DNA from: Methanomassiliicoccales archaeon
GTDB lineage: Archaea; Thermoplasmatota; Thermoplasmata; Sysuiplasmatales; Sysuiplasmataceae
NCBI GenBank assembly: GCA_027365715.1
Contig: DAHXLZ010000055.1
Span: forward strand, 1-7,234
Direction of reading: 5' to 3'
DNA length: 7,234 bases
The notes under the pieces were generated by a model. The model made no database searches and was not told the DNA's origin. It saw only the letters and a list, made by a program, of their open reading frames with translations. The position numbers were made by a program, and so were the translations under genes. This document shows, piece by piece, positions 1 to 5,829 of this stretch. The number at the start of each line of letters is the position of its first letter. Positions within the stretch are counted from its first letter, which is position 1.

Positions 1-171
1 TGTGACCGGATTCAGGCGGTAGTAAAAACTCTCATGTTTCTCAAATCTGGTGATTTCCTTGAAGCCGGAAAGGCCTATCGCCTTGAGAACGAAGAGCAAC
101 GGAAGCCCGACACCGAACGATATCAGCAGCCAGCTGAAGAGGTTGACAAAGATAATTCCAGCCAGTCCCAT
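1..171 (-). CDS. ecfT: ECF transporter T component (EcfT/CbiQ-like), N-terminal part only
   Basis: This is the first 57 codons of a gene that continues past the left edge of the window. The ATG lies at 171-169 and shares one base with the TAA stop (173-171) of the upstream ATPase gene, a typical translationally coupled junction. Residues 1 to about 37 are strongly hydrophobic and could form one or two membrane helices. They are followed by a charged stretch and then by FYYRLNPVT (residues 49-57), which matches the conserved 'RLdPrtK' entry motif of EcfT/CbiQ proteins. T components are membrane proteins that join the ATPases to the substrate-binding S protein and transmit the power stroke. Gene order S, ATPase, T on one strand supports the call. 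Having this much hydrophobic sequence before the RLNP motif is somewhat unusual. The coupling helices that would prove the family lie outside the window. Confidence 0.75.
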   Translation of the reverse strand, partial: MGLAGIIFVNLFSWLLISFGVGLPLLFVLKAIGLSGFKEITRFEKHESFYYRLNPVT

Positions 172-1829
172 TATCCACACCTGATCAGAAAATCGCTGGG
201 CGGTATTATCCCGTATTTCCCGCTCTCCCTGAAGCATTCCTCCGGCGTTCCTTCCATGACCTTCTTTCCGCAATCCATGACCATCATCCTGCTTGCGTGC
301 CTGTAGACGAACCTTGCATCGTGTGTGACAACGACAAATGAATATCCACTGTTCCTGAGAGAGGAGAGTTCTTTGCCAAGTATTTCCCTGTGATAGAAGT
401 CCTGTCCAGATGTGGGTTCATCCATCATGACTACCCTTGCCCCCGAGGAGAGCGCAGACGCCATGGCCACCCTTCTTCTCTGGCCAAAGCTCAATGTCAG
501 CGGATCTCTGTCCTTCGCTTCCAGGAGTGAGAACATTTTCAGGAAGTAATCCGTCTTTTCCCTGAGCTGTTTCCTGCTGGTCCCGGAGCGTTTCCTCATG
601 GAATATGATATTTCGTCTTCAACCGTGCTGTTTATCAGGACGATGTCGAAGGCCTGGGGAATATACGCTATGTGCCTTCCCACCTCCTGGACGGATGAGG
701 AACTCAGATCACTGTCCCCGACACGCAGTGAAATCTCCGCCTTCAGCCTCGTGTCGAGCATTCCGCAGAGTGAATTCAGCAGAGTGGATTTTCCCGCTCC
801 GTTGCGACCCATTATCGCAAGCATTTCTCCTTCAAAGAGCGTGAGGCCGGTGTCCACGAGCGGGCATGGCTTGTCGGAATGGACGGTGGAATGTGCATTC
901 AATACCACTTTTCCAGCCGAAGACCTGTCGGGTGAGCTGAAGCTCAAACCGCTTTCGACAGCCTTTTTCCTCACGCTCTGAACGTCCGTGACATCGAGTC
1001 GGAGTTTCCTCGCGACAAGGTAATGCTCGGGAATCTCAATGCCTGCAGAAACGAGATCTTCAAGGTGATCAGGAAGATCTCTTTTCTCTATGTCGAGTGT
1101 TATCCTGCCACCGTCAACCAGGATGATGCGATCGACGAAGGGCAGAACCCTTTCCACCTTGTGCTCCACTATCAGCATAGTCTTCTTCCTGGCCAGTGAT
1201 TTCAGCAGTTCAAAGATTTTTTCCGTGCCTTCAGGATCAATGTTGGATGTCGGTTCGTCAAGTATCAGTATTTCCGGTTTCATCGCCAGAACGGAGGCGA
1301 GAGCGAGTCTCTGCATTTCCCCTCCAGAAAGGGTGTATGTCTCCCTGTCAAGCATCGAGTTCAATCCCGTGATGTCCACCGCCTCCTTCACACGCGAGGC
1401 GATTTCCTCCGGCTGAAGGCAGAGATTCTCGGGTCCGAATGCCACCTCCTCTTCCACAGTGTAATTCAGAACCTGGGCTGAAGGGTCCTGCAGCAGAGTG
1501 CCCACATATGAAGATATTTTAAAGAGCGGTGTATCGCTGACAGTCATCCCGGAGGTCAGCACTGTTCCGGAAAGGTTTCCATGGAAGATATGCGGTATGA
1601 CGCCGTTGATGCAGTTGACAAGCGTCGACTTGCCGGAGCCCGATTTGCCGGTTATCAGTATTATGTCCCCCTCTCCCGTCTCAAATCTGCCCACTTCCAG
1701 TGAGCTTTCCGGGGCTCCCGTGTAAGAGAAGGAGAGATTCTCTGCCAGTATGCGACCATGTTCCGGAACCGATGGCTCCTCCTGGCTGCTGTTTTCCCCA
1801 CCGATGTTGAATTTATGGATCTCCTGCAA
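171..1829 (-). CDS. ECF transporter ATPase, two ABC domains fused in one chain
   Basis: This 552-residue protein carries two complete ABC ATPase domains in tandem and should serve as both ATPase subunits of the importer. Domain 1 has Walker A GKSGSGKST (residues about 61-69), Q-loop Gln 114, signature LSGGE (167-171), Walker B ending ILDEP with Glu 192, and switch His 223. Domain 2 has Walker A GRNGAGKST (341-349), Gln 392, signature LSFGQ (446-450), MMDEP with Glu 471, and His 503. All catalytic residues are present in both halves. Separate EcfA1 and EcfA2 proteins are about 280 residues each, so the length fits a fusion, as in YkoD-type ATPases. I prefer the TTG at 1829 because AGGAGG ends 7 nt before it; an in-frame ATG at 1850 would place that motif inside the gene. 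It lies 35 nt after the S-component stop and overlaps the T gene by one base. The substrate is unknown. Confidence 0.93.
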   Translation of the reverse strand: MQEIHKFNIGGENSSQEEPSVPEHGRILAENLSFSYTGAPESSLEVGRFETGEGDIILITGKSGSGKSTLVNCINGVIPHIFHGNLSGTVLTSGMTVSDTPLFKISSYVGTLLQDPSAQVLNYTVEEEVAFGPENLCLQPEEIASRVKEAVDITGLNSMLDRETYTLSGGEMQRLALASVLAMKPEILILDEPTSNIDPEGTEKIFELLKSLARKKTMLIVEHKVERVLPFVDRIILVDGGRITLDIEKRDLPDHLEDLVSAGIEIPEHYLVARKLRLDVTDVQSVRKKAVESGLSFSSPDRSSAGKVVLNAHSTVHSDKPCPLVDTGLTLFEGEMLAIMGRNGAGKSTLLNSLCGMLDTRLKAEISLRVGDSDLSSSSVQEVGRHIAYIPQAFDIVLINSTVEDEISYSMRKRSGTSRKQLREKTDYFLKMFSLLEAKDRDPLTLSFGQRRRVAMASALSSGARVVMMDEPTSGQDFYHREILGKELSSLRNSGYSFVVVTHDARFVYRHASRMMVMDCGKKVMEGTPEECFRESGKYGIIPPSDFLIRCG

Positions 1830-1836
1830 TTTCTTC

Positions 1837-1842
1837 CCTCCT
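1837..1842 (-). promoter_or_regulatory. Shine-Dalgarno site AGGAGG deciding the ATPase start
   Basis: A full AGGAGG lies 7 nt upstream of the TTG at 1829-1827. The in-frame ATG at 1850 is upstream of the motif and has only a weak purine stretch before it. The spacing argues for TTG as the true start, removing seven residues from the ATG-initiated product. Confidence 0.65.
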
Positions 1843-1864
1843 GTTTCCATTCCGCCGATCGATA

Positions 1865-2677
1865 TCAGTGTCCTATCGCCTTTACAATCCTGACAGACGC
1901 GAGTGCTGCCAGTACTCCGATTACTATGTCTCCCGGAATAAATGCAAAGAGGTCGAAATACACCTTTCCCCAGTCTACAACGCCGCCGTAGAGGAATGGC
2001 GAGAAGAAAGCCCTGTAAAGCAGTGCGTCAGGAAACGCCAGGAGCGCCGCCAGCGTTCCTCCTTCAACGATTGCTTTGAACGGGGTCGAATGTATGTATT
2101 CATTGATGACGGAAACCGTGTGTTTGCCCGCGACAACTGTATCGACTCCCTCTCCGGACCCGCCGACAATTCCCGGCTTTCGACCGGCAGAAGACTTTAA
2201 CCGGTTGCCGATTACTCCGAACAGGTTTCCGCCGGTCATTGCTATGAACAGGTCTATGAGGAGACCATATGTCAGTACTTCATAGATTGTGTATATCGGC
2301 TCGCCACCGAAACCGTAGCTTATTATGTCGCTGAGGAAGTTGAATATGAAAAGGGTCGACATCCCCACACCGACCTTTCTTACAAGGGCCGCCACTATGA
2401 AGAGTATGAATATCCTGCCCCAGAATCCTATGCTGATAAAGGGTGTGCTGGGCAACGCTCTGCTTATGAATCCTGCGAGATAGAATTCCCATACGACCGC
2501 AAATGCGGAGCCTATTCCTATGTAAACCAGGTCAAGGGTCGTGAACTTCTTCAACCCGCCATATTTCTTTCCAAGCACGAATGCTGCGCCGACTGCTATA
2601 ATGAAGTATAGCAGAACAAGCTCCCAGGGTATCTCTCCAGGTGCATTCACTATCCCGCTGATTCCATTGAAGCCCAA
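1865..2677 (-). CDS. ECF transporter S component, YkoE-like membrane protein
   Basis: First gene of the importer operon; the 270-residue product is mostly membrane helices, at about 19-36, 49-70, 84-100, 103-122, 129-150, 203-225 and 240-267. The block around residues 60-148 (VVWEFYLAGF, then GFWGRIFILFIVAALVRKVG, then an LSDII...GGEPIY segment and LLIDLFIAMTG) follows the pattern I associate with YkoE-type S components: an aromatic Gly-x-Trp helix, a basic-Gly turn, then a Gly-rich helix pair. S components bind the vitamin or metal. YkoE proteins import thiamine or HMP, but the substrate here is not shown by the sequence. At 270 residues it is longer than YkoE (about 200), partly because of a hydrophilic segment at about 158-200. 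The TTG start at 2677 is chosen because AGGTGA lies 5 nt upstream and the hydrophobic protein begins soon after; the open frame extends further up to 2944, but that part looks non-coding. Confidence 0.75.
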   Translation of the reverse strand: MGFNGISGIVNAPGEIPWELVLLYFIIAVGAAFVLGKKYGGLKKFTTLDLVYIGIGSAFAVVWEFYLAGFISRALPSTPFISIGFWGRIFILFIVAALVRKVGVGMSTLFIFNFLSDIISYGFGGEPIYTIYEVLTYGLLIDLFIAMTGGNLFGVIGNRLKSSAGRKPGIVGGSGEGVDTVVAGKHTVSVINEYIHSTPFKAIVEGGTLAALLAFPDALLYRAFFSPFLYGGVVDWGKVYFDLFAFIPGDIVIGVLAALASVRIVKAIGH

Positions 2678-2682
2678 ACTTT

Positions 2683-2688
2683 TCACCT
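2683..2688 (-). promoter_or_regulatory. Shine-Dalgarno site AGGTGA deciding the S-component start
   Basis: AGGTGA ends 5 nt before the TTG at 2677-2675. It matches the 3' half of the AGGAGGTGA consensus, so the effective spacing resembles that of the ATPase gene. GTG codons at 2686 and 2650 are in frame but have no comparable motif at a proper distance. Confidence 0.5.
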
Positions 2689-2770
2689 TGACAGAGACAA
2701 TCTTCCAGCACGTATATGGTAATCCTGAAAGTAGAATAGTGCCGGTTCTATTGACTACATAGAAAACAAT

Positions 2771-2886
2771 CCGGGCATTTCTGCTGAACCCGGCGTCTGT
2801 ACCGTCATCGGCTTGAAACGAGTTGAGTACAGGCCGCAGGGCGATATGTTCTGCGGGCGTTGTGCGGAAACATGCCAGCAACCGGC
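2771..2886 (-). promoter_or_regulatory. Structured 5' leader of the ECF operon, candidate cis-regulatory RNA
   Basis: Between the inferred transcription start near 2920 and the TTG at 2677 the minus strand holds several perfect stems. They are GCCGG/CTGGC (2886-2882 with 2878-2874, one G-U pair), CCGCAG/CTGCGG (2856-2851 with 2839-2834), CTGTAC/GTACAG (2832-2827 with 2802-2797) and CCGGG/CCCGG (2793-2789 with 2775-2771). They are nested or consecutive without conflict, so one RNA could form all four. I cannot match it to a known riboswitch: there is no TPP, FMN, cobalamin or fluoride signature. The reading frame through this stretch gives a polypeptide unlike the membrane protein downstream. 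A regulatory role is inference. Confidence 0.3.
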
Positions 2887-2943
2887 AACTCCAGGGAATG
2901 GTTCTTCGGCGGGGCGTTGCAATAAAATAGGCTACATAGTCCA

Positions 2944-2950
2944 ATATATA
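2944..2950 (-). promoter_or_regulatory. TATA element for the ECF importer operon
   Basis: TATATAT on the minus strand, in the context TTAGTATATATTGG. With usual archaeal spacing (centre about 26-27 bp upstream) transcription would begin near 2920, leaving a leader of about 240 nt before the TTG at 2677. The motif is nearly symmetric, so it could also act toward the plus strand. Confidence 0.45.
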
Positions 2951-2965
2951 CTAAGTCGGCCGAAC

Positions 2966-2972
2966 ATAAATA
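2966..2972 (+). promoter_or_regulatory. TATA element for the phosphodiesterase gene
   Basis: ATAAATA is centred at 2969, exactly 27 bp upstream of the ATG at 2996. This spacing predicts a leaderless transcript that starts at or next to the ATG, which agrees with the absence of any Shine-Dalgarno motif before that codon. Confidence 0.5.
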
Positions 2973-2995
2973 CGACGCCTGTATGCTTGTTATAT

Positions 2996-4273
2996 ATGAT
3001 TTCTCTAAAGGATGACCGCGATTTGATTGACAGTTCCAGGCTGAAGGGCTTCGTCACACCACGCTATGACGGGCACTGTATTTCCAACATACCTGACACG
3101 ATTTTCAAGCTTCTTCATCTCAAGTCTCACAATCCTCTCAGGATGGAACCGGTCTATGACATCGGCGACGGGGCCGAGAACGTCATACTCCTGCTTCTTG
3201 ACGGCGTAGGTTTCAGGATGCTGGAGCATGCGGAATCTGAACTGATGGTGCCCGCACTGGGAAATGTTTTCCGTCAGTCATTCAATGGCGCTATAACGAG
3301 CATCTTTCCATCGACAACAGCGACTGCCATCACAACGCTCAATACGGGCCTTACGCCTCAGGAGCACGGTATACTGGGCTATACATCATATTTCAGGGAT
3401 TTCGGCTCCATCGTCAACATGCTCAAATTTGCGCCCATAAGCAATGAGGATATGTCGCTGTTCGATTGCGGTATTGAGCCATGGATGATATTACCCGGCA
3501 CGACCATACATGAAAAACTCCACAATGAGGGCATAAGTTCCTTCATGTATGTGGGGAACGCAATCAGGAATAACGGCCTATCAAACATTGTCAACCGTGG
3601 TGCAGAGGTAATGCCGTATTTCACCAGCTCCGACATGTTCGTCCGGTTGAGAAAGAATCTCGAAAAGGGGGCGTCCAGCACTTTTCATTTCGCATACCTT
3701 TCGAGTCCGGACAGGATTGCCCATATGCGCGGACCGTTCACAGAGGAGTTCTCAAGCGAGGTAAACGCGATCCTCTATTCCTTGAAAACCGATCTGATTG
3801 AGAAGCTGGATAGTGGAGTCGGGAAGAAAACAACCATCATTGTCTCTGCGGATCACGGTCATGCTCAGATAAGCAGGGAGAATGTCTTTGATCTGGCAAA
3901 GAGCAGGGAATTGTCGAATATGCTTGCAAGACCCCCTACCGGTGACTCGAGGGCATTTTTTATGAGCACCAGGGCAGGATGCACTGACGCAGTCATTGAT
4001 TACTTTGAGAAATATCTGAAAAACATGTTCAGCATCTTCAGGTCCAGAGAATTGCTGGATATCGGAGTTCTGGGCAGCGGCACTCCGTCTTCTGAGACGA
4101 TGGATCGCATCGGTGATCTCATAGCTGTGGCGAGAAATGATGCAGCGTTTGAAAACTCGAATCTGTCAGTGATCCAGAAGTCGAACGGGGTGTGGCTGGA
4201 AGGCAGGCATGGCGGTCTCAGCGAGAATGAAATGATTGTGCCGGTAATCGCCTCACGATTGAATGCGCTTTGA
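2996..4273 (+). CDS. Alkaline phosphatase superfamily hydrolase (type I phosphodiesterase / nucleotide pyrophosphatase family)
   Basis: This 425-residue protein shows the full metal-site pattern of the family. LLLLDGVG supplies the first metal Asp (residue 69). FPSTTATAITTLNTG supplies the nucleophile Thr (107 or 108). SPDRIAHMRGP gives Asp 239 and His 243, SADHGH gives Asp 286 and His 287, and EGRHGG gives His 405. Such enzymes use two metal ions to cleave phosphate mono- or diesters; the substrate here is not predictable. I see no signal peptide or membrane helix, so it is probably cytoplasmic. The ATG at 2996 is chosen because a TATA element sits 27 bp upstream and the family-like sequence begins soon after. 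The frame is open back to 2813, but that extension runs through the divergent promoter region and looks spurious. The gene stands alone, divergent from the ECF operon. Confidence 0.92.
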   Translation: MISLKDDRDLIDSSRLKGFVTPRYDGHCISNIPDTIFKLLHLKSHNPLRMEPVYDIGDGAENVILLLLDGVGFRMLEHAESELMVPALGNVFRQSFNGAITSIFPSTTATAITTLNTGLTPQEHGILGYTSYFRDFGSIVNMLKFAPISNEDMSLFDCGIEPWMILPGTTIHEKLHNEGISSFMYVGNAIRNNGLSNIVNRGAEVMPYFTSSDMFVRLRKNLEKGASSTFHFAYLSSPDRIAHMRGPFTEEFSSEVNAILYSLKTDLIEKLDSGVGKKTTIIVSADHGHAQISRENVFDLAKSRELSNMLARPPTGDSRAFFMSTRAGCTDAVIDYFEKYLKNMFSIFRSRELLDIGVLGSGTPSSETMDRIGDLIAVARNDAAFENSNLSVIQKSNGVWLEGRHGGLSENEMIVPVIASRLNAL

Positions 4274-4276
4274 CCC

Positions 4277-4350
4277 GGTTTTTCGTGCCTGGCTGTGATA
4301 TGACATTCCGGTCGTTTTTCAGGCCACCCCAATCCTTATTGCGCGTTTTT
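4277..4350 (+). terminator. Tandem T-run terminator region after the phosphodiesterase gene
   Basis: Three T5 runs, each in a GTTTTTC context, lie at 4279-4283, 4315-4319 and 4346-4350, starting 6 nt after the stop codon. Archaeal RNA polymerase terminates at T-rich tracts without needing a hairpin, so repeated runs just behind a gene suit a terminator. The runs are short, so this is tentative. Confidence 0.35.
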
Positions 4351-4374
4351 CTGAAACTATGGTATTCCGATCTC

Positions 4375-4400
4375 CTTCAGCCGCTGTTGCCTGAAGCGGC
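4375..4400 (+). repeat. Overlapping, mutually exclusive inverted repeats
   Basis: CTTCAG (4375-4380) pairs with CTGAAG (4391-4396), while GCCGCT (4380-4385) pairs with AGCGGC (4395-4400). Both stems are 6 bp and perfect, and they share bases, so a transcript could form only one at a time. The segment lies about 40 nt before an AGGAGG motif and the start of the small open frame at 4454. Confidence 0.35.
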
Positions 4401-4440
4401 AGAGCAATGAAAGAGTATGGAAGTGACATACTTGGGAAAC

Positions 4441-4446
4441 AGGAGG
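4441..4446 (+). promoter_or_regulatory. Shine-Dalgarno site AGGAGG before a small open frame
   Basis: A perfect AGGAGG ends 7 nt before a TTG at 4454, the same spacing and start codon as the ATPase gene of the ECF operon. An ATG at 4464 in another frame is 17 nt away, too far for this motif. Confidence 0.4.
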
Positions 4447-4453
4447 CTGAAAA

Positions 4454-4729
4454 TTGAAATCTCATGAATCACACAAAAAGATCAATGCGTCTGTCATCTG
4501 CGAAAATCCAAGTCAATCTGTCTCTGTATGTCGCCATCCTCCCGGAGTACTGTCTGGAAACCCGTTCTGCCGGTACATGTATCTGGCAACAGCAAAAGTC
4601 CTGCACGTTTCAGGCCGGCATATGCTGTTTTCTTGGTTATTCTGCACATTTTCAACAAACTATATTGTTTGCTATAGTATCTATGCTGGTCACCTATTTC
4701 AGGCTCCAGCCGGATTTAGCAGACAATGA
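4454..4729 (+). CDS. Possible small protein of unknown function, 91 residues
   Basis: I do not recognise this protein. Two things support it: AGGAGG sits 7 nt upstream of the TTG start, and its TGA stop (4727-4729) overlaps the ATG (4726) of the HAD gene in an ATGA junction typical of coupled genes. The product has a polar start (residues 1-25), five Cys residues (16, 26, 39, 64, 73) and a moderately hydrophobic, aromatic-rich segment at about 56-82. Against it, its third codon positions are only about 40% G or C by hand count, which looks lower than in the neighbours. A second frame (4464-4742) is open over the same stretch, and TATA-like sequence lies inside at 4660-4680. It could equally be non-coding upstream DNA of the HAD gene that stays open by chance. 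Confidence 0.3.
   Translation: MKSHESHKKINASVICENPSQSVSVCRHPPGVLSGNPFCRYMYLATAKVLHVSGRHMLFSWLFCTFSTNYIVCYSIYAGHLFQAPAGFSRQ
4656..4671. promoter_or_regulatory. Inverted repeat around a TATA-like core upstream of the HAD gene
   Basis: CAAAC (4656-4660) and GTTTG (4667-4671) flank TATATT. The core is a plausible archaeal TATA element and would give a start near 4690, about 35 nt before the HAD ATG. A repressor bound to the arms would block TBP. This reading competes with the view that the stretch codes for the small protein at 4454-4729. Confidence 0.3.
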
Positions 4730-5502
4730 AACCCGGGCATGACTGGATGGTGCCGCCTCCTTCGGTTGAATCCGCTCCCGAGGCGGTATTCTTCGACCTC
4801 GATGAGACGATATTCGAGTTCAGGCATTCATCAAGGGCGGGATTAAAGGCCATCATTTCCAGCCTGCCCGGGCTTTCAGCCACTGGAGAAGATGTGCTGG
4901 AAAATCGATACTGGGATCTGGGAAGAGAAACATTGCAGCTGGTCCGCTCCGGGAGTCTGGGTATTGAATGTGAAAACAGATACAGATTCGGGAAGCTGTT
5001 CGAGCTTTACGGGCTGCACCTCTCGGACGACGAACTGAATTCATTGCTGAATTGCTACGTTTCAGAATTTTCCAGACAGAGCAGCGCCGTTCCGGGTGCA
5101 CATGAAATTCTTCACACCATGAGGAAACACGGACTGAAGGTCGGCATAATTACCAATGGCCCGAAGGAAAGCCAGATAAAGACCATTGAAAGACTTGGAT
5201 TAAATCCATTGATAAATTTCATGGTCACGCCCGAAGACGCCGGCACTCTCAAACCCGACTCCCGGATTTTTATGATGGCGGCTGATATCGCGGGCGTTGC
5301 TCCTGAAGATTCTGTTATGGTGGGTGACTCCTGGGCAAGTGACATAGTTGGTGCAAGTCGTGTTGGCATGAAGTCGATATGGTTCAACAGGAAGGGAGAA
5401 CAGCAACCCGGGCCTGACGTTGCCGCATCAATAACTTCGCTCTGGGAGCTCCCGGAGCTCATAGGCCTGCAACCTGTCTCCAAAGCTATATCGTGTCGCT
5501 GA
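4726..5502 (+). CDS. HAD-superfamily hydrolase (subfamily IA type, helical C1 cap)
   Basis: This 258-residue cytoplasmic protein has the four HAD motifs in order: FFDLDETI with nucleophile Asp 24 and acid/base Asp 26, ITNG with Thr 143, TLKPDSRIF with Lys 176, and MVGDSWASD with Asp 201 and Asp 206. The region between motifs I and II (about 30-125) is helical and matches a C1 cap, as in YjjG-like nucleotidases, phosphoglycolate phosphatases and haloacid dehalogenases. With Asp at both motif I positions it is most likely a phosphatase of a small phosphorylated metabolite; the substrate is not predictable. A stop codon just upstream in frame limits the start to the ATG at 4726 or the ATG at 4747. 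Residues 1-18 precede the domain and look dispensable. It may be coupled to the small open frame before it, or transcribed from the TATA-like site near 4660. Confidence 0.92.
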   Translation: MKPGHDWMVPPPSVESAPEAVFFDLDETIFEFRHSSRAGLKAIISSLPGLSATGEDVLENRYWDLGRETLQLVRSGSLGIECENRYRFGKLFELYGLHLSDDELNSLLNCYVSEFSRQSSAVPGAHEILHTMRKHGLKVGIITNGPKESQIKTIERLGLNPLINFMVTPEDAGTLKPDSRIFMMAADIAGVAPEDSVMVGDSWASDIVGASRVGMKSIWFNRKGEQQPGPDVAASITSLWELPELIGLQPVSKAISCR

Positions 5503-5632
5503 GAACTCTGTTTCCTCTCAAAGCATTCTTTCCCTGCTCCGGCAGACGGTCTCCGGTTCCGCAGATCCGGCTATTGAAAATCCATCCTTTCTTCCGCTTC
5601 CCCTGTCAGCATTAGAAACAGTGCGCCGATAT

Positions 5633-5653
5633 CCATCATCGATCGATGCATGG
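5633..5653. repeat. Near-perfect palindrome with CATCGATCGATG core
   Basis: The 12-bp core at 5637-5648 is a perfect palindrome. It is extended by CCAT on the left and ATGG on the right, with one extra C at 5649, giving arms of 10 bp. There is no loop, so it suits binding by a dimeric protein better than an RNA hairpin. It lies about 170 bp upstream of the regulator gene's TATA element. Confidence 0.5.
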
Positions 5654-5790
5654 CTCTGAATGTTCATTCAGACGCCGCTCAATTTATTACGCCGTTGATG
5701 TCAAGTTTCGGCAATCATCATTCACCGTCAGCCAGGCAGAACTTTGCGTGGATTGCCACTCAATTCGCGATGGCTGCGCCTGCAACATCA

Positions 5791-5806
5791 TAGTCTATAA
5801 TGACTA
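5791..5806. promoter_or_regulatory. Candidate operator of the PhoU-like regulator gene
   Basis: TAGTC (5791-5795) and GACTA (5802-5806) form a perfect inverted repeat around TATAAT. Its centre is about 27 bp upstream of the TATA-element centre at 5826. Archaeal activators commonly bind just upstream of the BRE/TATA pair. Autoregulation by the AbrB-like domain encoded downstream is possible but only inferred. Confidence 0.3.
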
Positions 5807-5822
5807 TTTAGATAGGGATAAA

Positions 5823-5829
5823 ATATATA
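5823..5829 (+). promoter_or_regulatory. TATA element for the PhoU-like regulator
   Basis: ATATATA lies inside a run of thirteen A/T bases following GGGAT. Standard spacing puts the transcription start near 5852, giving a leader of about 10 nt before the ATG at 5863. This is the clearest promoter in the window. Confidence 0.6.

Noticed and set aside
2861..2876. Plus-strand sequence resembling the B12 box of cobalamin riboswitches (13 of 16 positions by eye)
   Set aside because: The conserved GCCACTG core and the other cobalamin elements are absent. The match is on the strand opposite to the importer transcript, and the plus-strand gene's promoter lies downstream of it.
2678..2944. N-terminal extension of the S component up to a TTG at 2944
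   Set aside because: The extra 89 residues are not membrane-like, contain the predicted transcription start and stem-rich leader, and the TTG at 2944 lies within the TATA element. The AGGTGA-TTG start at 2677 fits better.
2813..2995. N-terminal extension of the phosphodiesterase, including a Cys-rich CGRCAETC stretch
   Set aside because: It runs through both divergent TATA elements and has no ribosome-binding site. The ATG at 2996 has a TATA element at leaderless spacing and starts the family-like sequence. The Cys pattern is probably chance.
4464..4742. Second open frame overlapping the possible small gene
   Set aside because: Its ATG is 17 nt from the AGGAGG motif, it overlaps the HAD start by 17 bases in another frame, and its product shows no recognisable domain.
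5539..5570. TCCGG repeated three times at 14-bp spacing
   Set aside because: Only five bases are shared per unit and the rest of each unit differs, so it is too short to call a repeat array.
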